From CAYYJM01 sp964471755 (lineage in GTDB: Bacteria > Planctomycetota > Planctomycetia > Gemmatales > Gemmataceae), in assembly GCA_964471755.1 (NCBI GenBank), contig CAYYJM010000011.1, positions 1-48,112 of the forward strand: a stretch of DNA of 48,112 nt, read 5' to 3'. Both the position numbers and the translations under genes were made by a program. Positions 34,009-42,177 of the stretch are shown piece by piece. Positions within the stretch are counted from its first letter, which is position 1, and every line of letters begins with the position of its first letter. The notes under the pieces were generated by a model that worked only from the letters and a program-made list of their open reading frames with translations, did no database searches and was not told the origin of the DNA.

Positions 34009-37000
34009 ATGTCATGGAGCTTGCGCCGAGCGAGTGGGGTCGTGCTGGCCGTGGGCCTCTTCGCCACGATCGCCTTCCTGCAGACCGCCTGGGCCCAGTT
34101 ACCGCCTCCTCCGATCGCCCAGCCGGACGGGGCCCCGGCCCTGCCCGGTCAGTCGGCCGATGCGACCGAGTTGGAAAGCAATATCACCCTCGTCAAGGAC
34201 AACGAGAAGGCGGCCAAGATCCAGGCCGTTCATGACTACGTCAACACCGAGGACTGGAAGCAGGCCACCGAACTGCTGCAGAACCTCCTCGAACTGCAGT
34301 CCGATGTCTTCGCCCAGTTGCCGCGCAAGGGCCCCGACGGCAAGGAAACCCGGATCTGGACCAGCGTCCGCGGCGAGGCCAAACGACTCGTCGCCGCCCT
34401 GCCGCGCCAGGGAATGGAGTTCTACAAGGTGACCTACGGCCCGCAGGCGGCCGAGCAACTGCAGAAGGCCAGGGAAACCGGCAACCCGACCTTCCTGGCC
34501 GACGTGATGCGGCGTTTCCTGTACACCGACGCCGGCGGCGAGGCGACCGCCCTGCTGGCCACCTACTACCTCGATCGCGGCGACTTCAGTGCCGCTGCCC
34601 TCTGCTTCAAGCGGCTCATCGAACGCGACAGCCTGGCCAAGATCGAGAAGAACGTCCTGTTCAAGGCGGCCTACGCCTTCCATCAGATCGCCGACCAGAA
34701 GGCCGAGGACGAGGTCTGGAAGGAACTGAACACCCGTGGCGGAGCCGTCAAGCTCGGCGACCGCAATCACAGCGTCGAGGAGTTGCAGAAGTTCGTCGGC
34801 GGCCTAGTCCGCGTCATCAGCGAATTCAACCGCACCACCTGGCCCATCTTCGGCGGCAACAGCAGCCGAAACGGCAAGGCCGAGGGCGATACCGCCTTCA
34901 TGGAAGCGAAATGGCGGCACCCTCTGTCCACGAACGAGACCACCCGCCAGCGTCTCAAGCAGGCCACGGAATACCTCCTGGACAAGCAGATTCCCCTGCT
35001 GCCGTCCTTCCATCCGATCACGGCCACCGTGACCAGCCTCAAGGACGGTCAGAAGATCCCCATCGTGATCTATCGCGCCTACGACGGCCTGCACGCCTAC
35101 CACCTGAAGACCGGCCAGCGTCTGTGGGAGGTGGCGAGCCCCCTGTCGATGGACGGCATGTTCCGGTCGGCCAACAAGGTCGCCTACGCCACCAGCACGC
35201 TCGAACAGTACCTCGGAGGACCGAAACTACGGCCGACCATCCTGTTCGACAACTCGACCACCGGTGCCCTGAGTTCGGACAACAACAACGTCTTCGTGAT
35301 CGATGACGTCGCCGTGCCACCGCCACCACAAATCCAGCGCGGCGGCATCCGCAACCAGCCCCGCGCTCCGGGCGGTCTCGATGACGCTCTGCTCGGTAAC
35401 CGCCTGCAGGCCTGGTCCCTGACCACCGGCAAGCTGAAGTGGGTCCAGGGGACCAAGGACGATCACTGCGCCCCCGAGTTACACGAGAGCTTCTTCCTCG
35501 GCCCGCCACTGCCGGTCGCTGGTCGGCTCTACGTCCTGCTGGAAAAGGACCAGAACCTGAAGCTCGCCGAACTCGACCCCTTGACCGGGAAACTCCTGCG
35601 TCTGCAGCCCCTGGCGGAGACGAAGGTGCCGCTCGAACAGGACATCAACCGCCGACTCAACGCCGTTCACCTCGCCGCGGGTGAGGGCATGCTCATCTGC
35701 CCGACCAACGCCGGCGCGGTCCTGTGCATCGATATGCTCGAAAACTCGCTGGTCTGGGCCTATCCCTACGCCGAAAATCGGCCCACCGGCCCCAATCAGC
35801 CCGGCATCGTCCGGCCGCGTCCCGGTATCAACTTGCCACCGGGCTTTGGTCCGGATGGTCGGCCCATTCCCATTACCGGCAAGGATAGCTGGCACGCTTC
35901 CGCACCGATCATCCAGGGCGGCAAGGTCTACTTCACCGCTCCCGATGCGCCAGCCGTTCACTGCGTCAACCTCGCCGACGGGGCCCGTGTCTGGATGCAG
36001 CGCCGGAACGAGGACGATCTCTACGTCGCCGGCGTCTTCAATGGCAAGGTGATCATCGTCGGCCGACGCGGCGTCCGCGCCCTGGACGCCCTCAAGGGTA
36101 ACCAGCTCTGGAACGTCTCCACCGGCGAACCGTCCGGCCTGGGCGTCTGTAGCGACAACCTCTACTATCTGCCCCTTCGTGAGGGAAGCGAGAGCAAGGA
36201 ACCGGAGATCGTCGCCATCGACCTGGAACGGGGAGCCATCCACGCCCACACCAAGTCGCGCAAGAAGGAAGTGCCCGGCAACCTCGTCTTCTTCGATGGA
36301 GAGGTTATCTCCCAGGGGATAGACGAGATCGCCGTCTTCCCGCAGTTGCGCGTCAAGCTCGCCCAGATCGACGAGCGCATGAAGAACAATCCGAACGACC
36401 CGATCGGTCTGGTCGAACGCGGTGAGTTGCGTCTCGATCGAGGCGATCTGCAAGGGGCCGTCGAAGATCTGAACCGGGCCTTGCAGCAAGCCAACATTCC
36501 CCAGGATCTCGTTGGCAAGGCTCGCGACAAGCTGTTCGAGACGCTGACCGACTACCTCCAGCGCGACTTCAACGCGGCCGAGAAGTATCTCACCACCTAC
36601 GAGGATCTCACCAAGGTCACGGTCCCCGAGGGGGCCACGCCCGAGGAGAAGACCCGCAAGGAGGCCGAGGGACGCCGTCGCCGGACTGCCTTCCTCTGCC
36701 TGGTGGCCAAGGGCCGCGAGAGCCAGCGACGCTTCGAGGAAGCGTTCGAGAAGTATCAGGAGTTCGCCGTCTTCGCCGCCTCGGAGGAACTGATCACCTC
36801 GGTCGATGAGCCGGCCGTTCAGGCCGCCCCGGACGTCTGGGTTCAGGGCCGTATCGTGGCCCTGATGCAGAACGCCACTCCGGCCGAACGCAAGCCGCTG
36901 GAGGAGCGGGTTCAACGTCAGTGGGACACCCTGAAGAAGACCGCCGACCTGGCGACCATGCGGCGCTTTGTCGCCGTGTTCGGCTCCCACTTCACCGCCG

Positions 37001-38871
37001 GCATGGAGGCCCGGCTTGCTCTGGCCGAGATGCTCATCGCCTCGAGCGAGCCGGACTCTCTGCTCGATGCCGAGCGGCACCTGCTGCTCCTGCGCAGCCA
37101 GAGCCAGGATCCAGCCATCGCCGGCCGGGCCGTCGAATGCATGGCCCGCCTGCTGACCAAACGCGGCCTGCTCGAAGACGCCGCCTTCTACTACGGCATC
37201 CTGGGACGCGAGTACGGCGCGGTCATCCTCGCCAACGGTCGCAAGGGGGCCGACATCTTCAACGATCTGGCCACCGATCGCCGGTTCTTGCCGCAGTTGG
37301 ACCGCGTCGCCCGGATCGGGACCGCGCCGCGCTGGAAAGTGACCGAGGATCGGCAGAACAGCGCACGCCAGGGGAACTCCTACACGTTCGACCGGATCGG
37401 CGATCCGTTGCCGTTCTTCGATCGCTGGCAGTTGACCATGCGGACCGATCAGAACGAACTGAACCTGGAGGACAAGCTCGGCACCGAGGAGAAAACCGAG
37501 GTCCGCAAACTGGGCACCGTCACTCAGACTTACATCCAGAACACGATCAACCAGCTACAAAGTTTGGCCCACCAGCGTCGTCGCTACGACCAGCCGCGTC
37601 TGGCCGCTCAGGGGCTGGGGCATCTGCTCGTGTTGCAGCTGAACTACATGGTCTATGCCATCGATCCGGTGTCGCCACGGCAGCATCGCATTCTGTGGGA
37701 GAAGAACCTGCTGACCGGGGCCGGCACGACCAACGGATCGGTGCCACCCCGGCCGAACTTCAATCCGGGAAGTTTCAACTTCGGCGCTGATTCGGATGGC
37801 ACGCCGACCGTCATCTTCCACGAGGGCTTTGTCCAGCGTTTGGGCACTCCTGCCGGTCTGGATAGCGGTATCCTCTGCCTGCAAACACGCGACACCCTCA
37901 TCGCCGTGGAGCCGCTCACCGGCCGCATCCTCTGGACACGCGGCGACGTACGCTCCAGTTCGCGGGTCACCTGCGCGGATGGTCATATCTTCGTCGTGGA
38001 CATGTCGCCGACCAACACCCCGGCCAACACGCGGATCTTCCGCCTGGCCGATGGCGTCACCGTGCCAAAGTTGCCCGACTTCGCCGTCATCTTCCAGCAG
38101 AAGAAGGCTCAGGTTGGCCGGAACATTCTCCACCTCGAGGCCAGCCCCGCCGGCGGCCAGGTGGCCAGGCTCTACGATCCGCTCGCCGGCAAGGACGTCT
38201 GGGAACTGGCGGTGCCGGTCAACTCGATCATCCTGCATCCGGAGTCGCCGGAACTGTTCGGCGTGATCGAACCGGATGGCAAGCTGATCGTCGCCAACCT
38301 GGCCGACCGCAAGGTGGTCCTGACCAGCAAGGTCCGCACGGCGGACATTGATCGGATGATCTCGATCCACCTGCTCACCGATGGTCAGGATTACTTCGTG
38401 GTCTGCAACGGGCCGGTCGATCAGGCGATCGCCGCCTTTAACGGAGTGATCCAGCCGCCGATCATGCTCAACCAGGGCATGCGTGCGATGCCGGCCAACG
38501 GTGCGGTCTACTCGTTCCAGGGCGAGACGGGCAAACTCCGCTGGATCTACCGCGCCGAGAATCAGCAGCTGATCCTCGACCGCTTCAACGAGATGCCGGT
38601 GATGCTGTTCGCGTCACGCTACAATCGCTTCAGCAAGGGAGCGCCCCAGCAACGGATCAATCTGATCGCCGTCGAGACGGTCAACAAGTCCAATGGTAAG
38701 CTGCTCTACCGGAACAACAGCGACCCGACCGATCTCCAGCGCGACAAGCTTCAGCCGTTGCCGCAGGGGAATACCTTCCACTCGCTGAACCTGAACCCCG
38801 CCGAGGGCAAGTTCGAGTTCGTCGGCTATAACCTCAGGATCACCCACCAGGTCGATCTGGAAGGGAAGTAG
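34009..38871 (+). CDS. Giant secreted PQQ-propeller/TPR protein (BamB-like repeats)
   Basis: A 1620-aa protein. The ATG at 34009 (GAGGGGAA upstream) opens a long signal peptide (SGVVLAVGLFATIAFLQTAWA). An N-terminal helical/TPR part (about 60-270) is followed by a first PQQ-type beta-propeller (about 300-790; DGLHAYHLKTGQRLWEVASP, NAGAVLCIDMLENSLVWAYP, VRALDALKGNQLWNVSTGEP). A TPR-rich middle (NPNDPIGLVERGELRLDRGD, about 810-1130) and a second propeller (about 1200-1610; DTLIAVEPLTGRILWTRGDV, VYSFQGETGKLRWIYRAENQ) complete it. PQQ-like repeats here bind no cofactor that can be seen. BamB-type roles in outer-membrane protein assembly are known for a single propeller; the role of this double form is unknown. 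Confidence 0.85.
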   Translation: MSWSLRRASGVVLAVGLFATIAFLQTAWAQLPPPPIAQPDGAPALPGQSADATELESNITLVKDNEKAAKIQAVHDYVNTEDWKQATELLQNLLELQSDVFAQLPRKGPDGKETRIWTSVRGEAKRLVAALPRQGMEFYKVTYGPQAAEQLQKARETGNPTFLADVMRRFLYTDAGGEATALLATYYLDRGDFSAAALCFKRLIERDSLAKIEKNVLFKAAYAFHQIADQKAEDEVWKELNTRGGAVKLGDRNHSVEELQKFVGGLVRVISEFNRTTWPIFGGNSSRNGKAEGDTAFMEAKWRHPLSTNETTRQRLKQATEYLLDKQIPLLPSFHPITATVTSLKDGQKIPIVIYRAYDGLHAYHLKTGQRLWEVASPLSMDGMFRSANKVAYATSTLEQYLGGPKLRPTILFDNSTTGALSSDNNNVFVIDDVAVPPPPQIQRGGIRNQPRAPGGLDDALLGNRLQAWSLTTGKLKWVQGTKDDHCAPELHESFFLGPPLPVAGRLYVLLEKDQNLKLAELDPLTGKLLRLQPLAETKVPLEQDINRRLNAVHLAAGEGMLICPTNAGAVLCIDMLENSLVWAYPYAENRPTGPNQPGIVRPRPGINLPPGFGPDGRPIPITGKDSWHASAPIIQGGKVYFTAPDAPAVHCVNLADGARVWMQRRNEDDLYVAGVFNGKVIIVGRRGVRALDALKGNQLWNVSTGEPSGLGVCSDNLYYLPLREGSESKEPEIVAIDLERGAIHAHTKSRKKEVPGNLVFFDGEVISQGIDEIAVFPQLRVKLAQIDERMKNNPNDPIGLVERGELRLDRGDLQGAVEDLNRALQQANIPQDLVGKARDKLFETLTDYLQRDFNAAEKYLTTYEDLTKVTVPEGATPEEKTRKEAEGRRRRTAFLCLVAKGRESQRRFEEAFEKYQEFAVFAASEELITSVDEPAVQAAPDVWVQGRIVALMQNATPAERKPLEERVQRQWDTLKKTADLATMRRFVAVFGSHFTAGMEARLALAEMLIASSEPDSLLDAERHLLLLRSQSQDPAIAGRAVECMARLLTKRGLLEDAAFYYGILGREYGAVILANGRKGADIFNDLATDRRFLPQLDRVARIGTAPRWKVTEDRQNSARQGNSYTFDRIGDPLPFFDRWQLTMRTDQNELNLEDKLGTEEKTEVRKLGTVTQTYIQNTINQLQSLAHQRRRYDQPRLAAQGLGHLLVLQLNYMVYAIDPVSPRQHRILWEKNLLTGAGTTNGSVPPRPNFNPGSFNFGADSDGTPTVIFHEGFVQRLGTPAGLDSGILCLQTRDTLIAVEPLTGRILWTRGDVRSSSRVTCADGHIFVVDMSPTNTPANTRIFRLADGVTVPKLPDFAVIFQQKKAQVGRNILHLEASPAGGQVARLYDPLAGKDVWELAVPVNSIILHPESPELFGVIEPDGKLIVANLADRKVVLTSKVRTADIDRMISIHLLTDGQDYFVVCNGPVDQAIAAFNGVIQPPIMLNQGMRAMPANGAVYSFQGETGKLRWIYRAENQQLILDRFNEMPVMLFASRYNRFSKGAPQQRINLIAVETVNKSNGKLLYRNNSDPTDLQRDKLQPLPQGNTFHSLNLNPAEGKFEFVGYNLRITHQVDLEGK

Positions 38872-38889
38872 CGCGACTCCCGGCGTGAA

Positions 38890-39013
38890 AGGCGAGCCCC
38901 CCACGAAAGTGGGGGGAGTTTTCACGTCGGGGATCGGCGACTGGCGAGCCCCCCACGAAAGTGGGGGGAGTTTTCACGTCGGGAACTCCCCCCACTTTCG
39001 TGGGGGGCTCGCC
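38890..39013. repeat. Family A repeats between convergent genes: half copy plus full palindrome
   Basis: A half copy starts at 38890 (GGCGAGCCCCCCACGAAAGT...) and runs on through GTTTTCACGTCGGG. A full palindrome occupies about 38943-39013, with the same GTTTTCACGTCGGG centre. It lies 19 nt after the PQQ-protein stop and 30 nt from the stop of the convergent SGNH hydrolase gene. The two centre sequences are the same, suggesting that the half copy arose by partial duplication of the neighbour. Confidence 0.88.
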
Positions 39014-39042
39014 AGTTACCGATGGCTTGCCGGGTCAATCGC

Positions 39043-39915
39043 TCACTTCTCGTTCAGCTGCCAGATCTTCGCTTCCTGCTTCTCGACCAGCGGATCGAAT
39101 CGCGGAATCTCGGCGGCATTCCGACCCTGTTCGTGCTTGCGAAAACCGAACAGATAGGTCTCGTTGGCCGGACGCCAGCGGTAGAAGTAGAGCGTGTTCT
39201 TCGCGATGATCGCCTGACGCAGTTCTTCCACGTCGCCGCTGCGGATCGGGTCCAGGCCGAACGCCGCCTCGATGAGCGGAGCGGTCTGCCGGTAGCCGTC
39301 GGCGGTCAGGTGCAGACCATTGACCGTCAGCGGTGAGTCGGCCGACGTCATCGCCTGCAACAGCGGCGTGAACAGATCGACATACTCGACCTTGCGCTGG
39401 GCGGCGAGATCGCGGATCGCCTCGGCATAACGCTTCCGGTTTCGGTTGACCGCCGTCGAATCGCCCTTGCCGGGCAGCGTTTCCATCGGCATCGGCGAAA
39501 GCAGGATGACGCGAGCCTTCGCGGGAGCCAGGTCGTCGAGCAACTTCGCATAATCGCGTCGGAACGGTTCCAGGCCAGCCTCTCCCGCGAACGATTCGAC
39601 ATTGCCATAGCCGAGGATCAGGACCGTCGGCTTGAGTGCGAGGACGTGTTCCCGGAGGTGCTTGTAGCCCTGAGCCTGGCCGCCGAAGCTGCCGCGAGCC
39701 TCGCCGCGAACGGTGTCGCCGCTCCAGCCGAGATTGCGCCAGACGATCGCCCGTCCGGGGAAGTGCCGTATCAGGGCCGTCTCCCAGTGGCCGGCTCGCT
39801 GTTCTCGCTCGATAAAGGTGCTGCCGACCAGGACGACCCGGTCGCCGTCCTTGAGCGCAAGCGGCTCGGCCGCGACGAGGATGGGCAGGAGGAACAGGAC
39901 CGCATGCTTGGACAT
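39043..39915 (-). CDS. Secreted SGNH/GDSL-type hydrolase
   Basis: A 290-aa protein. A signal peptide (MSKHAVLFLLPILVAAEPLA) is followed by DGDRVVLVGSTFIER (block I; Ser31 or so in place of the usual GDS), RNLGWSGDTV (block II, Gly), ILGYGNVES (block III, Asn) and LTVNGLHLTADGY (block V with the Asn/His pair near the catalytic Asp/His position). Families of this type are esterases or sugar-deacetylating enzymes, and this DGDRVVLVG form is common in planctomycetes. The C-terminal helical extension (RQAIIAKNTLYFYRWRPAN) is also family-typical. The substrate is unknown. Confidence 0.8.
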   Translation of the reverse strand: MSKHAVLFLLPILVAAEPLALKDGDRVVLVGSTFIEREQRAGHWETALIRHFPGRAIVWRNLGWSGDTVRGEARGSFGGQAQGYKHLREHVLALKPTVLILGYGNVESFAGEAGLEPFRRDYAKLLDDLAPAKARVILLSPMPMETLPGKGDSTAVNRNRKRYAEAIRDLAAQRKVEYVDLFTPLLQAMTSADSPLTVNGLHLTADGYRQTAPLIEAAFGLDPIRSGDVEELRQAIIAKNTLYFYRWRPANETYLFGFRKHEQGRNAAEIPRFDPLVEKQEAKIWQLNEK

Positions 39916-40013
39916 TGGAGCCACTCGCTGACGGGGGATGGCGGGAAGGCGAACAGGGGTATGATACACCGTTCGGAGAGGACCGGAAGAGGGCAATCCC
40001 GGCCGCGCTTCTG

Positions 40014-40042
40014 TTGCTTGCCGGCTCGACCAGTGGTATGCT
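40014..40042 (+). promoter_or_regulatory. Weak candidate promoter of the carbonic anhydrase gene
   Basis: TTGCTT (40014-40019), a 17-bp spacer and TATGCT (40037-40042) lie 29 nt before the ATG at 40072. The box matches are 3 and 4 of 6. Confidence 0.28.
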
Positions 40043-40071
40043 GCCGGAATGGAAATCTGGAGGAGCGATCG

Positions 40072-40818
40072 ATGACCATTCGCCGGCGTGAGTTGCTCGG
40101 TGTTGCAGGTGGCCTTCTTCTGGGCGGCCTGGCTACCTGGGCCGCCCAGCGCTATCTGCTGCCGCCGGACGAGGAAGCAGCCCTGCACGACGCCGCTCCG
40201 ATCTGCCCGGTCACCTCGGGCCAGAACCTGACGCCGGACCAGGCCCTGGAACGCTTGCGAGCCGGCAATCAGCGGTTCGTCGAGGGACGGTCCCAGTATC
40301 GCCTCGGGTTCAAGATCCCCGATCACATCCTGGCCCGGGATTATCGTCCGTTCGCGGTCATCGTCTCCTGTTCCGATGCGCGGGTCGCCTGCGAGATCCT
40401 CCTCGACGAGCGCATCAGCGATCTGTTCGTGGTCCGACAGGCGGCCCATCGAGTGGGGGCGGAGTCGCGGACGAGCATCGAATTCGCGGTGAACTACTTC
40501 CAGGTGCCGCTGGTCCTGGTTCTGGGCCACAGTGGGTGTAGCACCCTGGCCGCCGCCCTGGGGGCCGCCCTTCCCGATGCCGAGCCGCCCGCCTACCTGG
40601 AACACCTCAGCGCCGAGCTGAACTCGGTGGTCAAGGGAGTCCAGAACAAACCAGGTGAGCCGCTGGAGAACGCGGTCGTGGCCAACGTGCAATCCACGGT
40701 GCTGGAACTGCGATCCTCGGCGCAGTTGCAACCACTGCTCCGGGAGAACCGTCTCCGAGTGCTGGGGGCTCACTACACCCTGCCACCGGGCGAGATCAAG
40801 TTCCTCGAAGAGGTTTAG
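40072..40818 (+). CDS. Exported beta-class carbonic anhydrase with Tat-like signal
   Basis: A 248-aa protein that hydrates CO2 to bicarbonate using zinc. An N-terminal twin-arginine-like signal (MTIRRRELLGVAGGLLLGGL, RR then a hydrophobic stretch) precedes the beta-CA domain. The zinc ligands are Cys100 in CSDAR, His153 and Cys156 in GHSGC, with the Asp102-Arg104 dyad intact. The usual VxRNAGN segment is changed to VVRQAAHRVG. GGAGGAG lies 8 nt before the ATG. Export would put the enzyme in the periplasm, where CO2/bicarbonate exchange could support carbon uptake or pH control; this is inferred from the signal. The next gene starts 12 nt after its stop. Confidence 0.88.
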   Translation: MTIRRRELLGVAGGLLLGGLATWAAQRYLLPPDEEAALHDAAPICPVTSGQNLTPDQALERLRAGNQRFVEGRSQYRLGFKIPDHILARDYRPFAVIVSCSDARVACEILLDERISDLFVVRQAAHRVGAESRTSIEFAVNYFQVPLVLVLGHSGCSTLAAALGAALPDAEPPAYLEHLSAELNSVVKGVQNKPGEPLENAVVANVQSTVLELRSSAQLQPLLRENRLRVLGAHYTLPPGEIKFLEEV

Positions 40819-40830
40819 CCGCCAGAAGCA

Positions 40831-41820
40831 ATGACCATGTCTCCCATCGGTACTTACGTCGTGGTCGCGACGCAGGAGGGCATCACCCTGGCGGCGTTTC
40901 TGCGCGCCTGTTTGCCGGGCCAGAGCTGGACCCAGATTCGGGCCGTGGTCGCGCAGCGGCGCGTCCGGCTCAACGGCGAACTCTGGCTCGACCCGGCCCG
41001 GCGTGTCCACGTTGGCGAGTCGGTCGAGGTACTGGCCCGGCCGATGCCGCGACCGCACGAAGGAGCCGACATCGTCGTACGGCACCTCGACGAACAGGTC
41101 GTCGTGGTGGAGAAGCCGGCCGGCCTGAACACGGTTCGTCATCCGGACGAGCGCGAGTGGGGCGAATCGCGTCGCTCACTGTCGCCGACGCTGGAGGATC
41201 TGGTCCCGCGTCGAATCGGCTTGAAGGGCACCGCTCCCCGGCTGCGCGTGGTGCAACGACTCGACCGGGAGACGAGTGGCCTGATCGTCTTCGCCCGGAC
41301 GGTCCATGCGGAACGGATGCTGGGTCGGCAGTTCCACGATCACACCGTGCTGCGGCGTTACCTGGCCATCGCTCATGGCGGCGTCCGGTCGGCGACCATT
41401 CACACCCGGCTGGTGCGCGATCGAGGCGACGGTCGGCGTGGCAGCGTGGCCGATCAGCCACAGGGCAAGGAGGCGATCACGCACGTCGAGGTCCTGGAAA
41501 CGCTGCGTGGACCGCGAACGTACAGCCTCATCGCCTGCCGGCTGGAAACGGGCCGGACACATCAGATCCGCATTCACCTGGCCGAGAAGGGGCATCCGAT
41601 CTGTGGCGAGAAGGTCTACGTCCACCGTCCGGACGGGACGGTCTTCACCGACGAGAGCGGCGCGCCGCGTCTGTGTCTGCACGCGGCCGAGCTGGGTTTC
41701 GTCCACCCGACCAGTGGCGAATCGCTGCACTGGGAGATGCCCTTGCCGGACGACCTGGACACGTTCCTGCGCTGTCTGCGTGCCGGGGCAGCAGGCGAGC
41801 GTGGGGCGTCAGCCCCATGA
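40831..41820 (+). CDS. RluA-family RNA pseudouridine synthase
   Basis: A 329-aa protein. An N-terminal S4-like RNA-binding domain (ITLAAFLRACLPGQSWTQIR ... VRLNGELWLDP) precedes the catalytic domain. The active-site motif reads VQRLDRETSGL with catalytic Asp145; the usual HRLD has Gln in place of His. RTHQIRIHLAEKGHPICGE is the RluA core C-terminal motif. The enzyme isomerises uridine to pseudouridine in rRNA or tRNA; the target position is unknown. The C-terminal GERGASAP* is encoded by the family B repeat. It follows the carbonic anhydrase by 12 nt and may be cotranscribed. A second in-frame ATG at 40837 is equally possible. Confidence 0.92.
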   Translation: MTMSPIGTYVVVATQEGITLAAFLRACLPGQSWTQIRAVVAQRRVRLNGELWLDPARRVHVGESVEVLARPMPRPHEGADIVVRHLDEQVVVVEKPAGLNTVRHPDEREWGESRRSLSPTLEDLVPRRIGLKGTAPRLRVVQRLDRETSGLIVFARTVHAERMLGRQFHDHTVLRRYLAIAHGGVRSATIHTRLVRDRGDGRRGSVADQPQGKEAITHVEVLETLRGPRTYSLIACRLETGRTHQIRIHLAEKGHPICGEKVYVHRPDGTVFTDESGAPRLCLHAAELGFVHPTSGESLHWEMPLPDDLDTFLRCLRAGAAGERGASAP

Positions 41821-41879
41821 GATTTCGCACGGCACTTGAGCGGACCAGCCCTCATGGGGCTAACGCCCCACGCTCGCCT
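41793..41879. repeat. Family B palindrome overlapping the RluA-family stop codon
   Basis: Arms 41793-41821 and 41851-41879 (29 bp, one mismatch; AGGCGAGCGTGGGGCGTCAG and on) enclose a 29-nt loop. The left arm encodes the last eight residues and the TGA of the pseudouridine synthase. The right arm ends 11 nt before the next ATG at 41891. Confidence 0.88.
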
Positions 41880-41890
41880 GGAGAGTCGTC

Positions 41891-42166
41891 ATGAGCCTGG
41901 AGATCAAGTGGACGGACACCGATCCGCTCACGGGGCAAAAACGGTTCCTGGCGGCCGAGCGCTTCGCCGGCGTGTGGCGATTCCGCTTCAAGTTGCAGCG
42001 TCGCGGCGAGTGGACGCAGGGTCTGCAGCCGACGCGGGACATGTGGGAACACGTCCTGGAGAGCATGCGGCGGCGCTGCCAGCGGGATCAGGACGTGGGC
42101 CCGGAGGATGTCGAGCAACTCGAGCGTCTGCTGGCAGAATTCCGCGAGCCGCCGAGCCTGGAGTAA
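41891..42166 (+). CDS. Small conserved hypothetical protein (91 aa)
   Basis: A charged protein starting MSLEIKWTDTDPLTGQKRFL with AAERFAGVWRFRFKLQRRGE and a C-terminal helix (VEQLERLLAEFREPPSLE). No known domain is recognised. Codon use and a TGGAGAG upstream of the ATG support it as real. It is convergent with the membrane-protein gene ending at 42178. Its function is unknown. Confidence 0.65.
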   Translation: MSLEIKWTDTDPLTGQKRFLAAERFAGVWRFRFKLQRRGEWTQGLQPTRDMWEHVLESMRRRCQRDQDVGPEDVEQLERLLAEFREPPSLE

Positions 42167-42177
42167 CTCCGCGCCGA

